In this document: one piece after another, positions 1-8,344 of the stretch | Position numbering within the stretch: the stretch's first letter is position 1 | How the letters are laid out: each line of letters opens with the position of its first letter | Source of the DNA: Piscirickettsiaceae bacterium | GTDB lineage: Bacteria; Pseudomonadota; Gammaproteobacteria; Nitrosococcales; Methylophagaceae | Length of the DNA stretch: 64,000 bases | NCBI GenBank assembly: GCA_013215825.1 | Contig: JABSQN010000004.1 | Coordinates: forward strand, 636,957 to 700,956 | Direction: 5' to 3' | Notes under the pieces: generated by a model | Seen by the model: the letters and a program-made list of their open reading frames with translations, nothing else | What the model was told of the DNA's origin: nothing | Database searches by the model: none | Made by a program: the position numbers and the translations under genes

Positions 1-1098
1 AACCACATTGATGAAAACATCTTGATCATTACAGGTAATTCCGCCATGACGATGTAATATCGCCAGTAACATGGCTAATCTATTTTGATCTAAACCTACA
101 GATACCCGACGTGGATTACCTAAAGGACTGTCATCAACCAAGGCTTGCACTTCCACCAACATCGGACGACTTCCTTCACGAATAACCGTAACAGCACTAC
201 CTGCCTGTGCACTTTCACCACGAGACAAAAAGATGGCTGATGGATTAGTGACTTCTTTTAAGCCTAATTCGGTCATGGCAAACACGCCCAGTTCATTAAC
301 CGCACCAAAGCGATTTTTAACGGCACGTAAGATCCTAAACTGGGTCGATGTGTCGCCTTCAAAATACAGTACGGTATCAACCATATGTTCTAACACTCTA
401 GGTCCTGCAATCGAGCCCGATTTAGTCACATGTCCAACCAAAATCAGCGTTGTACCACTGGATTTAGCAAATCGAACTAACTGTGCCGCACTTTCTCGTA
501 CTTGTGCCACAGTACCTGGGGCAGATTGTAATTGTTCGGTGAATACGGTTTGGATCGAATCAATCACCACTACTTGAGGTTTGCGACTATCTGCAATAGA
601 AATTATTTGTTCTATATGTGTTTCAGCTAATAAATCTAAGGGGGTTTGTTCTAATTGCAAACGCTCGGCTCGCAAACGTATTTGCTGCAAAGACTCTTCA
701 CCACTGATATATAACGGGCTGACACCACTGCTCTTTGCCATCATTGCCATAGCCTGTAGCAATAAAGTTGATTTTCCGATACCCGGATCGCCACCAATTA
801 ACACTACAGATCCTGTGACCAAACCACCACCTAAAACGCGATCTAATTCTGCCAAGCCTGTTGTCCAACGAACCGCATGTTCTGATGTCACTTCGCTAAG
901 CGATTGAACTTCTGGCTTTTGTGCACCAGCATAACCCGTATGTTTGGTAATAGTTGCCTGACTAGTGGCGGTTACTGGTGAGTTTTGGACTTCTTCTTCT
1001 AAGCTATTCCACGCACCACATTCTGCACAGCGCCCACCCCATTGAGGTGTTTGTGCATCACAGTCTTTGCAGCGATAAACTCGTTTAACTTTCGCCAT
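1..1098 (-). CDS. radA: DNA repair protein RadA (C-terminal end cut by window edge)
   Basis: RadA/Sms is a RecA-like ATPase that drives branch migration in recombinational repair. Reading from the ATG at 1098, the N-terminus has a four-cysteine zinc finger (C10, C13, C24, C27), then a Walker A motif GDPGIGKS near residue 103 and the diagnostic KNRFG motif. The frame is open to the left edge, so only the first 366 codons are present and the C-terminal Lon-like domain is largely missing. The start overlaps the end of alr by 14 bases, so translation is probably coupled. It is the last visible gene of the dnaB-alr-radA run. Identification is firm. Confidence 0.96.
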   Translation of the reverse strand, partial: MAKVKRVYRCKDCDAQTPQWGGRCAECGAWNSLEEEVQNSPVTATSQATITKHTGYAGAQKPEVQSLSEVTSEHAVRWTTGLAELDRVLGGGLVTGSVVLIGGDPGIGKSTLLLQAMAMMAKSSGVSPLYISGEESLQQIRLRAERLQLEQTPLDLLAETHIEQIISIADSRKPQVVVIDSIQTVFTEQLQSAPGTVAQVRESAAQLVRFAKSSGTTLILVGHVTKSGSIAGPRVLEHMVDTVLYFEGDTSTQFRILRAVKNRFGAVNELGVFAMTELGLKEVTNPSAIFLSRGESAQAGSAVTVIREGSRPMLVEVQALVDDSPLGNPRRVSVGLDQNRLAMLLAILHRHGGITCNDQDVFINVV

Positions 1099-2176
1099 GC
1101 TGGTAGTTCCTTGTTACACGCTCACTAATTTGGCAGACAAGTTCATAGGGAATTGTATTTGCCTGCTGAGCAATGATTTCTACAGGAAGTTTTTTATCAC
1201 CCCACAAACACACGTCATCACCTATCTTTGCTTCTATATCTGAAATATCAATACAGATCATATCCATTGATACTCGCCCTAAAACAGGTGTGATTTTATT
1301 ATTAATTAATACGGTTCCAACAGCGGATAACTGTCGGCTATAACCATCGCCATAACCTATTGCTACAGTCGCTATGCGTGTCGGTTTATCAGCAACAAAT
1401 TCACCGCCATAGCCCACTTGTTCCCCTTCAACTAAGTCTTGAATAGTAATAATAGTAGATGTTAATGTCATCACTGGCTTCAAGCCTAAATCGATAGCTG
1501 ATGATTTTTCAAAAGGGGAAATGCCATACAACATCAGCCCCGGCCGCACCCAATCGCCATGACTATCATCAATAGATAATATTGCTGCTGAATTAGCCAT
1601 ACTTAATGTGCATTCATGTTTTTCAGTAAGTTGTAATATTTTATCTAACTGTTGCTGATTTCTAGGATCATTGCGTTCATCGGCATTAGCAAAATGACTC
1701 ATTAAACCTATCGTGTCAGATATATTTGGACTTTGATTTAGAGCGATTAATGCCATATCAACATTATTAATAGCAACACCTAAACGGTGCATGCCCGTTT
1801 CAACCATCAACCAGCAGAATTCTAATGGCGTTGCTAGTTCCAGTATTTTGAATAATTCAATCTGAGCAACTTGGTGAAAAACCAGTGATAAACAATGCTC
1901 TGAAGCAAGCTCAAAATCAGTCTGGGAAAATGCACCTTCTAGAATAACAATTGGCTGTTGAATTCCTGCTTGTCGTAACCTTACACCTTCCGATATTCTA
2001 GCCACTGCAAAGGCATCACTATCACTCAAGGCTTGTGCTGATTGGATAAGTCCATGTCCATAGGCATTAGCTTTAACCACAGACATTATCTTGCTCCGAG
2101 GAGCAATCTCTTTAACGCGTGAAAGATTATATTGTAAGGCGTTTAAATCAATCTTCGCAGTAGGAGAAGAATGCAC
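1085..2176 (-). CDS. alr: Alanine racemase
   Basis: This PLP enzyme interconverts L- and D-alanine for peptidoglycan synthesis. The PLP lysine is K35 in VVKANAYGHG. The second catalytic residue, a tyrosine, fits Y256 in VGYGGEF. The sequence has normal family length (363 aa) and both the barrel and the C-terminal beta domain (GRVSMDM). It starts two bases after the dnaB stop, a common gammaproteobacterial order, and its end overlaps radA. I see no sign of damage. The biosynthetic (Alr) rather than catabolic (DadX) form is inferred from the dnaB linkage. Confidence 0.96.
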   Translation of the reverse strand: MHSSPTAKIDLNALQYNLSRVKEIAPRSKIMSVVKANAYGHGLIQSAQALSDSDAFAVARISEGVRLRQAGIQQPIVILEGAFSQTDFELASEHCLSLVFHQVAQIELFKILELATPLEFCWLMVETGMHRLGVAINNVDMALIALNQSPNISDTIGLMSHFANADERNDPRNQQQLDKILQLTEKHECTLSMANSAAILSIDDSHGDWVRPGLMLYGISPFEKSSAIDLGLKPVMTLTSTIITIQDLVEGEQVGYGGEFVADKPTRIATVAIGYGDGYSRQLSAVGTVLINNKITPVLGRVSMDMICIDISDIEAKIGDDVCLWGDKKLPVEIIAQQANTIPYELVCQISERVTRNYQHGES

Positions 2177-2178
2177 AA

Positions 2179-3609
2179 CTATTGCTCACCATAGTCGTCA
2201 TAATTATTATAAGCAAAGTTCTCAAATCGTGTGTATTTTCCTTGGAATGTGAGATGAACCGTACCAATAGGCCCGTTTCGTTGCTTGGCAATATTAATCT
2301 CTGCCTTGCCTTTTTCTGGTGAATCTTCGTTATAGACCTCATCACGATAGATGAATACGATCAGATCGGCATCTTGCTCAATCGCACCTGATTCACGCAA
2401 GTCTGACATAATAGGTCGCTTATTAGGTCGTTGCTCCAAGCTTCGGTTTAATTGTGAAAGGGCGACAACAGGCACATTCATTTCTTTGGCTAAGGCTTTT
2501 AGACCTCGTGAAATTTCAGATACTTCGGTAGTACGGTTTTCATTCGCTTTACCACTGCCTTGCATCAACTGAATATAATCGATAACGATAAGGCTTAAGC
2601 CATGATCTCGTTTTAATCGGCGAGCACGTGCACGTAACTCTGTAATTGTGAGGGCAGGCGTATCATCAATAAACAATGGGGCTTCATTTAAAATTGCTAG
2701 AGCCGATGTTAAACGCGGCCAATCATCATCATTTAATTTACCTGTACGCAGGCGATGTTGGTCGATTTGACCTAGGGAGGATAGCATCCGCATTGCTAAT
2801 GAATCTGCGGGCATCTCCATACTAAATACGGCAACAGGTTCTTTGCTTCTAATGGCTGCATTTTCTGCCAAATTCATAGCAAAGGTTGTTTTACCCATAG
2901 ACGGTCGCCCCGCCACAATAATTAAATCGGCGGGTTGCAAGCCTGCGGTTTGTTCATCAAAATCTGTAAAACCTGTTGAAAGCCCCGTAATGGAACTGTC
3001 ATTATCAAATAAAGTATCAATACGATCGACAACTTTACTTAACACCTCTTTAATCTGAATAAAACCACCACCACGATTGACACTTTTTTCAGCGATCGCA
3101 AGCACTTGTTGTTCAGCTTGATCCAGCATTTGGTCACTATCCAAACCATCGGGACTAAAAGCAGCACTTGAAATAGATGTGCCCACAGCAATAAGTTGAC
3201 GTAGGACAGATCGCTCTCTGACAATGGTTGCATAAGCGACAATATTCGCGGCGGTCGGCGTGTTTCTAGCCAACATTCCAAGATAGGCTAACTCACCCAC
3301 TTGTTCTAGCTCCCCCCGACTATCATGCCATTCAGCAAGGGTGATCACATCAACAGGTTCTGATTTTTCAAATAATTGAGTAATAGCACGGAAGATCAAT
3401 TGATGATCTCGGCGATAAAAATCTGACTCGACTAAGACATCAGCAATTTTATCCCAACTTTCATTGGCGAGCATCAAGCCGCCCAATACAGATTGTTCGG
3501 CTTCAACTGAATGTGGAGGAACTTTCAGTGTTTCTGTTGCGCTATCCATATAGGAGTCAGGATATGATAATTCATCTTCCACGGTAATCACCCTAAATTG
3601 AGAATACAA
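2179..3609 (-). CDS. dnaB: Replicative DNA helicase DnaB
   Basis: DnaB is the hexameric 5'-3' helicase of the replication fork. The N-terminal domain starts at the conserved stretch VPPHSVEAEQSVLGGLM. The C-terminal RecA-like domain has Walker A GRPSMGKT at about 234-241 and a Walker B region LIVIDYIQLM. No intein interrupts either motif. The longest frame starts at TTG (3609). In-frame GTG codons (V7 and V10) and an ATG at residue 21 (3549) are alternatives. The GTG at residue 10 has a purine-rich AGGGTG six bases upstream, so the true start may lie a few codons downstream. The gene follows rplI after two terminator-like hairpins. Confidence 0.96.
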   Translation of the reverse strand: MYSQFRVITVEDELSYPDSYMDSATETLKVPPHSVEAEQSVLGGLMLANESWDKIADVLVESDFYRRDHQLIFRAITQLFEKSEPVDVITLAEWHDSRGELEQVGELAYLGMLARNTPTAANIVAYATIVRERSVLRQLIAVGTSISSAAFSPDGLDSDQMLDQAEQQVLAIAEKSVNRGGGFIQIKEVLSKVVDRIDTLFDNDSSITGLSTGFTDFDEQTAGLQPADLIIVAGRPSMGKTTFAMNLAENAAIRSKEPVAVFSMEMPADSLAMRMLSSLGQIDQHRLRTGKLNDDDWPRLTSALAILNEAPLFIDDTPALTITELRARARRLKRDHGLSLIVIDYIQLMQGSGKANENRTTEVSEISRGLKALAKEMNVPVVALSQLNRSLEQRPNKRPIMSDLRESGAIEQDADLIVFIYRDEVYNEDSPEKGKAEINIAKQRNGPIGTVHLTFQGKYTRFENFAYNNYDDYGEQ

Positions 3610-3653
3610 AACCCACTTATTTTATAAATAAATAGATTCAGATACAACAGACA

Positions 3654-3680
3654 AAAATAACCACAATGAGTGGCTATTTT
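3654..3680 (-). terminator. Second terminator-like hairpin between rplI and dnaB
   Basis: On the minus strand an 11-bp stem with one mismatch (arms 3654-3664 and 3670-3680, five-base loop) is followed by a run of T. It lies between the hairpin directly after rplI and the dnaB start. The two hairpins in series suggest that dnaB expression is reduced relative to the ribosomal genes or has its own promoter. Confidence 0.6.
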
Positions 3681-3702
3681 AAATAAATTCTTTAAAAGAG
3701 AA

Positions 3703-3726
3703 TCGGGATCGTTTTCACGATCCCGA
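3703..3726 (-). terminator. Rho-independent terminator after rplI
   Basis: A perfect 9-bp stem, TCGGGATCG pairing with CGATCCCGA across a six-base loop, lies 12 bases past the rplI stop. On the minus strand it is followed by ATTCTCTTTT. Its position and form fit an intrinsic terminator ending the rpsF-rpsR-rplI transcript. Confidence 0.8.
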
Positions 3727-3738
3727 CACCTTCATTTT

Positions 3739-4290
3739 CTAAGCTTCGTTTTCTTGCTCTTGAGCAATTTTCTCAGCTTCTGCTAACGCTTTTGCTTTCG
3801 CTTGTTCCGCTTGCTCGGCTTCTGCTAGTGCAGCTAATTGCGCTTCTGATGTTACTGTTACTTTTACTACAACAACAACGTCTGAATGCAATTGAATGTC
3901 GATGCTGTATTCACCAGTGTGACGTAATGGGCCTTCAGGAAGACGCACTTCGTTACGCTCAATATTTGCACCTGCTGCATTCAATACTTCAGCAATATCT
4001 GCTGAACCGATTGAACCGAACAATTTACCTTCAATACCTGCATTCGCCATGATGTTTACATCACCAGCGGCAACAAGTGTTATTTTACGTTGCTCTGCTT
4101 CAGCCTGCAATTTAGCAGCGGCTGCTTCAAGCTCTGCGCGACGTGATTCAAACACTTCGCGGTTACGCTTGTTAGCAGGTAACGCTTTACCTGTAGGCAC
4201 TAGGAAATTACGGCCGAAACCAGCTTTAACAGCTACTTCATCACCAAGATTACCAAGCTTCTGCATTTTTTCTAGCAAAATTACTTGCAT
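3739..4290 (-). CDS. rplI: 50S ribosomal protein L9 with long charged C-terminal tail
   Basis: L9 binds domain V of 23S rRNA through its N-terminal domain, clear here as MQVILLEKMQKLGNLGDEV with the usual GFGRNFL motif. A connecting helix and the C-terminal domain follow. Typical L9 is about 148-150 aa. This one is 183 aa because of an Ala/Glu/Lys/Gln-rich tail from about residue 150, predicted to be helical or coiled coil. It sits after DUF2232 in the rpsF operon and ends in a strong terminator. The core identity is certain; the role of the tail is unknown. Confidence 0.96.
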   Translation of the reverse strand: MQVILLEKMQKLGNLGDEVAVKAGFGRNFLVPTGKALPANKRNREVFESRRAELEAAAAKLQAEAEQRKITLVAAGDVNIMANAGIEGKLFGSIGSADIAEVLNAAGANIERNEVRLPEGPLRHTGEYSIDIQLHSDVVVVVKVTVTSEAQLAALAEAEQAEQAKAKALAEAEKIAQEQENEA

Positions 4291-4329
4291 CGTTCTACCC
4301 TCATTCGCAGTATCATACTGCTCTTTAAG

Positions 4330-5247
4330 TCACTCGCCACTTTCAGTTGAAAGTCGACGAAAATTAAACCACTGTTCCAAAACACCTATCATCGCAAGTA
4401 TCACCACCATTTGGGTCAACATCACGACCAGCAGCATATAAACAGCTACCAACCAAAATGACTGTCTTTGTTGTTGATTGACAATCGAATGAACGACCGA
4501 CAATCCTTGCAATGCAAATACAACCAAGCCCACAGGTAAGCATTCTCGCAATATGTTTAATGCATCACCACTCGGTAATGCGGTGATCACCATTAAGGCA
4601 ACCATCACTATTGCGGCAGACTTACCAAGACGAAGCTGTTGAAACTCGCTTGCAAAACCTCCTGGGTTATATAATTTAGCTTGCCACGCCCGACCAATCA
4701 GCAATCCAAGCATTAAATTCATGCTCAATCCTGCTGCAACTAGGCCAGTCATCATTTTCGACAAACTGAGCATCATATCTTGCATTTGGTCTTGGTCTAA
4801 CTGCCATTCAGGCTGTTTAACCAATTCTTCCATAAACGGTGCAAGCATCTGCTGCCACCATAATGCAGGATCAGAGACTATTAAATAACTCCCTAATACC
4901 AACACTATGCCTACGCCACCTGCCGCTAGAAAACTAACTGCTAATGAACGCGTATAACCCAAGACCAAACTGACACCTAACATAGGTAACCAGCTCGATA
5001 TTAAAAACAATCCAGAGATAGCCGCTTGGTCTAATAACAATCCCGCCAGTAATGTAAATATTACTAAGGTTGCTACAACTGCTTTTATCCCTTCTTTTGG
5101 CCCCATACGTAATGTACAAAGCGCAATGATACCGCTCGCTAAATAACTTAACGGTGGCAACATTAAAGCACCAATTGAAAGCAATGCAATGGCGATGGCA
5201 GCTTGCCAACGTCCTTGCATTGAAAACACTGCAATACTCCGCAGCAT
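4330..5247 (-). CDS. DUF2232 (YybS-like) integral membrane protein
   Basis: A 305-aa protein made almost entirely of hydrophobic segments (about eight predicted helices). Conserved features include the N-terminal IAIALLSIGALMLPPLSYL region and a central stretch with GLLIGRAWQ. It matches the membrane protein usually encoded between rpsR and rplI in gammaproteobacteria (DUF2232). The biochemical role is not established. Its place inside a ribosomal protein operon suggests growth-rate-linked expression. It lies 52 bases after rpsR and 39 before rplI. Confidence 0.82.
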   Translation of the reverse strand: MLRSIAVFSMQGRWQAAIAIALLSIGALMLPPLSYLASGIIALCTLRMGPKEGIKAVVATLVIFTLLAGLLLDQAAISGLFLISSWLPMLGVSLVLGYTRSLAVSFLAAGGVGIVLVLGSYLIVSDPALWWQQMLAPFMEELVKQPEWQLDQDQMQDMMLSLSKMMTGLVAAGLSMNLMLGLLIGRAWQAKLYNPGGFASEFQQLRLGKSAAIVMVALMVITALPSGDALNILRECLPVGLVVFALQGLSVVHSIVNQQQRQSFWLVAVYMLLVVMLTQMVVILAMIGVLEQWFNFRRLSTESGE

Positions 5248-5299
5248 ACTATTCCTTATGCCTTATTTCGGTTTGATGTTTTGAAAAACAACACTAGCC

Positions 5300-5527
5300 T
5301 TACTTATGCATATCGCAGTAAGGAATTAACGCTAGGAAACGCGCACGTTTTACACAGTTAGAAAGTTGACGTTGGTAACGTGCTTTCGTACCTGTAATAC
5401 GGCTAGGAACAATTTTTCCTGTTTCCGTGATGTAATTTTTCAATAAAGTTACATCTTTATAATCAATTTGCTTAACACCTTCAGCGGTGAAGCGACAAAA
5501 TTTTCTACGTCTAAAAAAACGTGCCAT
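5300..5527 (-). CDS. rpsR: 30S ribosomal protein S18
   Basis: The 75-aa protein matches S18 over its whole length: a basic N-terminus [13 protein letters not shown], the central motif [18 protein letters not shown], and a C-terminal [22 protein letters not shown]18 binds S6 in the platform of the small subunit. It lies 19 bases after rpsF, as in most bacteria. Confidence 0.98.
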   Translation of the reverse strand: MARFFRRRKFCRFTAEGVKQIDYKDVTLLKNYITETGKIVPSRITGTKARYQRQLSNCVKRARFLALIPYCDMHK

Positions 5528-5546
5528 TTGTATGCTCCTTTAATTC

Positions 5547-5897
5547 TTAAGAGTCGCGACGACGAGGTTTATCATCTTCGTCTTTGCGCATCATTGGTGA
5601 AGGTTCTGTGATTGCTTCGTCAGTGTTAATAACTAGGTTACGGATAACCGCATCATTAAAACGGAAAGCAGTCGTTACTTCGTCTAATTGAGCAACATCA
5701 CACTCAACATTCATTAACACGTAATGTGCTTTATGAATTTTGTTGATTGGGTATGCTAATTGACGACGACCCCAGTCTTCTAAACGGTGGATTGTTCCAC
5801 CTTGGCTGGTTAATACTTGCTGATATTTTTCAATCATTGCAGGTACTTGTTCACTCTGATCAGGGTGGACCAGAAACACGATTTCGTAATGTCTCAT
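5547..5897 (-). CDS. rpsF: 30S ribosomal protein S6
   Basis: The 116-aa protein has the S6 fold signature [17 protein letters not shown] at the start and [12 protein letters not shown] in the middle. Its charged C-terminal tail ([10 protein letters not shown]) lacks the long poly-Glu run of the E. coli protein. S6 and S18 form a heterodimer that binds 16S rRNA. The start ATG directly follows a purine-rich site inside a small hairpin that looks like the S6:S18 autoregulatory leader. Confidence 0.98.
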   Translation of the reverse strand: MRHYEIVFLVHPDQSEQVPAMIEKYQQVLTSQGGTIHRLEDWGRRQLAYPINKIHKAHYVLMNVECDVAQLDEVTTAFRFNDAVIRNLVINTDEAITEPSPMMRKDEDDKPRRRDS

Positions 5898-5926
5898 ATG
5901 AGCTCCTCACGGTTTCAACAGCTCCC
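5898..5926 (-). promoter_or_regulatory. Candidate S6:S18-binding leader RNA that contains the rpsF ribosome binding site
   Basis: Just upstream of the rpsF start the minus strand forms a hairpin with arms GAGCT and AGCTC. Its loop contains ACCG followed by the ribosome binding site GAGGAG. A CCG element next to a stem at the rpsF start is the hallmark of the known S6:S18 mRNA motif. Binding of the protein dimer would block the binding site. The match is by eye; covariation was not tested. Confidence 0.5.
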
Positions 5927-6009
5927 CGAAAGTTAATTCAAGAAGCAAGGAGTATTGCCTATTAAACTTCAAGGCAATCGATAATTTTACGCTATTTTGC
6001 TAGCGGAGC

Positions 6010-6822
6010 TCAACTTCGTTGACGAGAAGCCTCAAATAAACACACACCAGCCGCCACAGATACATTCAAACTTTCAGCACCACCTTGCATTGGAATGTAC
6101 ATTACTTGATCGCAGTTCTCACGCGTTAAACGGCGGATCCCACGACCTTCAGCACCTAATACAATCGCTAAAGGACCTTTCAGATCAGCTTCAAACAAAG
6201 TTGTTTCACAATCACCTGACGTACCTACAATCCAAACACCATTTTGCTGCAATTCGCGCAAAACACGCGCTAAATTAGTCACTTGAATAAATGGTAATCG
6301 CTCTGCGGCGCCACTCGACACTTTTAATGCTGTCGCAGTTAAACTCGATGCCCGATCTTTAGGAGCTATCACGGCATGTGCGCCAGCCGCTTCGGCAGAA
6401 CGCATACATGCACCTAAATTATGAGGATCTTGCACACAATCTAAGATCAATAAAAACGGCGGAACATCCAACTCATCGATCAGTTTGAACAAATCCGTTT
6501 CATCTAAATTATCAAGAGGACGACAGCGTGCAATAGCACCTTGATGTTGCGCATCAGGCACCATTTCATCAAGCTCTTCACGCGTGACTTTTTGTGGCTT
6601 AAGTCCATGAGGCTGTGCCGCCTCAATCAGGCTTTCAATACGCGCATCATCACGCTCATCTGCGATGAATATTTCAGTAACACGCGTAGTCGGCAGCTCA
6701 AGTGCTGCTTGTATTGCATGTAAGCCAAAAATTAAATCATTCGGTGAATGCTTATCAGATTTAGGGGCTCTACGGCGCTTGGTATGCTTCTGATTCTTGT
6801 CCTTCGACAATGGGTTTGACAT
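6010..6822 (-). CDS. rlmB: 23S rRNA (guanosine-2'-O-)-methyltransferase RlmB
   Basis: This SpoU-family enzyme methylates G2251 of 23S rRNA. An N-terminal substrate-binding domain begins at DLIFGLHAIQAALE. The SPOUT catalytic domain follows, with motifs DCVQDPHNLGACMRSAEAAG, AIVLGAEGRGIRRLT and SLNVSVAAGVCLFE that make the trefoil knot. A basic N-terminal extension of about 27 residues precedes the usual start and overlaps the upstream lipoprotein gene by 53 bases. No other in-frame start codon is available before the conserved domain. The gene precedes rpsF, as in many gammaproteobacteria. Confidence 0.94.
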   Translation of the reverse strand: MSNPLSKDKNQKHTKRRRAPKSDKHSPNDLIFGLHAIQAALELPTTRVTEIFIADERDDARIESLIEAAQPHGLKPQKVTREELDEMVPDAQHQGAIARCRPLDNLDETDLFKLIDELDVPPFLLILDCVQDPHNLGACMRSAEAAGAHAVIAPKDRASSLTATALKVSSGAAERLPFIQVTNLARVLRELQQNGVWIVGTSGDCETTLFEADLKGPLAIVLGAEGRGIRRLTRENCDQVMYIPMQGGAESLNVSVAAGVCLFEASRQRS

Positions 6823-7447
6823 ATATTTCTACTCGACGATTTAATTGACGACCTGCTTCGGTCTCGTTGTTGGCTCTTGGTTCGGCTTCACCTCGTCCTT
6901 CCGTGATTAAACGGCTGGCTGGCACGCCATCAGAGTTAAAATAATCAACAACTGATTGAGCGCGACGATATGAAAGGTCCATATTATAACCTTCTGAGCC
7001 GATACTGTCGGTATGACCGACCACATGAATAATGGTGTTCGGATAACGCTGCAAGATCGCTGATACTTTCTGCAAGGTTGGCATGAAGGCAGTTTTTAAT
7101 CCTGCACTACCAAAATCAAATGAAACCTCACTAGATATATCAATCTTTAAGCTTTCATTTTCTAAGCGCTGTATTTCAATATCGTGATTCGCTTGCTCTG
7201 CTGCAAGTGCCGCTTCCATTTCTTTTTGTTGATTATCCATATAATAACCGACACCGCCGCCGGCCGCAGCACCAATCGCCGCCCCAACTAATAAGCCACC
7301 TTTGTCATTTTCAATAGAATGACCGATGACAGCACCTATAACAGCGCCTGCCGCAGCGCCTAATTTTGCACGTTGATTTGGATCATCCGTTGCACAGGCA
7401 CTAATTACCGTTGTCATTACGGCTACTAATACTAATTTTTTCATCAC
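6770..7447 (-). CDS. OmpA-family outer membrane lipoprotein with glycine zipper
   Basis: A lipoprotein signal peptide ends at a lipobox VISAC (C18). A Gly/Ala-rich segment from about 31 to 68 (GAAAGAVIGAVIGHS, then GAAIGAAAGGGVGYY) has the spacing of a glycine-zipper membrane-inserting motif. The C-terminal OmpA domain binds peptidoglycan and contains VVGHTDSIGSEGYN and LNRRVEIYV. The arrangement resembles YiaD-type proteins. It probably links the outer membrane to the cell wall. A clear AGGAGAT site lies upstream of the start. It is divergent from moaB. Confidence 0.88.
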   Translation of the reverse strand: MMKKLVLVAVMTTVISACATDDPNQRAKLGAAAGAVIGAVIGHSIENDKGGLLVGAAIGAAAGGGVGYYMDNQQKEMEAALAAEQANHDIEIQRLENESLKIDISSEVSFDFGSAGLKTAFMPTLQKVSAILQRYPNTIIHVVGHTDSIGSEGYNMDLSYRRAQSVVDYFNSDGVPASRLITEGRGEAEPRANNETEAGRQLNRRVEIYVKPIVEGQESEAYQAP

Positions 7448-7516
7448 AAAATCTCCTCTTACTATTTATTGTTGCTATTCTACGGTATTACACCTCAAAG
7501 TTCTGAGAGAAACATC

Positions 7517-8032
7517 ATGGAAAAACACTTCATTCCTGTCAATATTGCCATTCTGACGATTTCTGACACTCGTACTATAGATAACGATACCTCTGGAAAA
7601 GTTCTCCGAGAACGAATATTAGATGCTAATCACACTGTAGCGGCACAAGAAATAGTACAAGATGATATGTATCAAATTCGTTCAATTGTTTCACAATGGA
7701 TCGCTAATCCTGATATTCAAACCATTATCACAACGGGCGGCACAGGCTTAACTGGACGAGATGGCACACCAGAAGCAGTTAAAGTGCTTCTCGATAAAGA
7801 AATTGAAGGTTTTGGTGAGCTATTTCGTCATATTTCATATCAAGATATTCGCACATCAACTATTCAATCTCGTGCTATTGGCGGGGTTGCTAATGGTACA
7901 TTTATCTTCTGCCTACCCGGTTCAACAGGCGCATGTAAAACCGCATGGGATGATATTTTAAAAGAACAATTAGATGCCCGACATCGCCCCTGTAACTTTG
8001 TCGAACTTATGCCTCGATTACTAGAAAAATGA
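7517..8032 (+). CDS. moaB: Molybdenum cofactor biosynthesis protein MoaB
   Basis: A 171-aa member of the MoaB/Mog family, which adenylates molybdopterin before metal insertion. The characteristic motif TTGGTGLTGRDGTPEA and the start VNIAILTISDTR are both present. I chose the ATG at 7517 (protein start MEKHFIPV) because GAGAGA lies just upstream and its length matches E. coli MoaB; a longer frame adds 16 unconserved residues. It overlaps the next gene by four bases (ATGA). No other molybdopterin genes are nearby. Within the family MoaB is often inactive where Mog is present, so activity is not certain. Confidence 0.9.
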   Translation: MEKHFIPVNIAILTISDTRTIDNDTSGKVLRERILDANHTVAAQEIVQDDMYQIRSIVSQWIANPDIQTIITTGGTGLTGRDGTPEAVKVLLDKEIEGFGELFRHISYQDIRTSTIQSRAIGGVANGTFIFCLPGSTGACKTAWDDILKEQLDARHRPCNFVELMPRLLEK

Positions 8033-8265
8033 CAACACTGATACTCTATACAACCGCTGGCTGTCATTTATGCGTACTCGGTGAAGACATAATAAAATCA
8101 CTTCCTAAGCACTATGACATCACGCTTGTAGCTGTTGAAATTGGTGATAATGATGAACTCGTTGATCGCTATGGCGTGTCTATTCCTGTTATCAAATTCT
8201 CTGATAACAGTGAACTGAACTGGCCTTTTGAGGCTCAGGATATTGAAAGAAAATTAACTTTATAA
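8029..8265 (+). CDS. Glutaredoxin-like (DUF836) small thiol protein
   Basis: A 78-aa thioredoxin-fold protein with a CxxC redox motif at C12-C15 (AGCHLC) and the cis-proline loop SIPVIKF. It matches the short DUF836 glutaredoxin-like family. Its start overlaps the moaB stop by four bases, so the two are translationally coupled. The physiological partner is unknown. It is complete for this family. Confidence 0.82.
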   Translation: MTTLILYTTAGCHLCVLGEDIIKSLPKHYDITLVAVEIGDNDELVDRYGVSIPVIKFSDNSELNWPFEAQDIERKLTL

Positions 8266-8270
8266 AAATC

Positions 8271-8313
8271 GTAGGTTGGGTTTCAACCCAACATGTTGGA
8301 CTAAAGTCCAACC
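8271..8313. repeat. Dispersed double-palindrome repeat, copy 1 of 6
   Basis: The unit starts with GTAGGTTGGG and contains two short inverted repeats, TTGGGTTTCAACCCAA and TTGGACTAAAGTCCAA. It lies between the glutaredoxin-like gene and rnd. Reading upstream of the rnd ATG through this repeat creates a false 23-residue N-terminal extension. Confidence 0.8.
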
Positions 8314-8344
8314 AACACAATTATCAAGGCACTCTAACTCAACC

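Noticed and set aside
2179..3609. Possible intein in DnaB
   Set aside because: Walker A, Walker B and the rest of the RecA-like core are uninterrupted and the length is normal.
3792..4052. Leucine-rich plus-strand frame opposite rplI
   Set aside because: It is the antisense of the Ala/Glu-rich rplI tail, with no start signal or homology.
8276..8344. N-terminal extension of RNase D
   Set aside because: The added 23 residues translate a dispersed palindromic repeat; ATG 8345 gives the family length.
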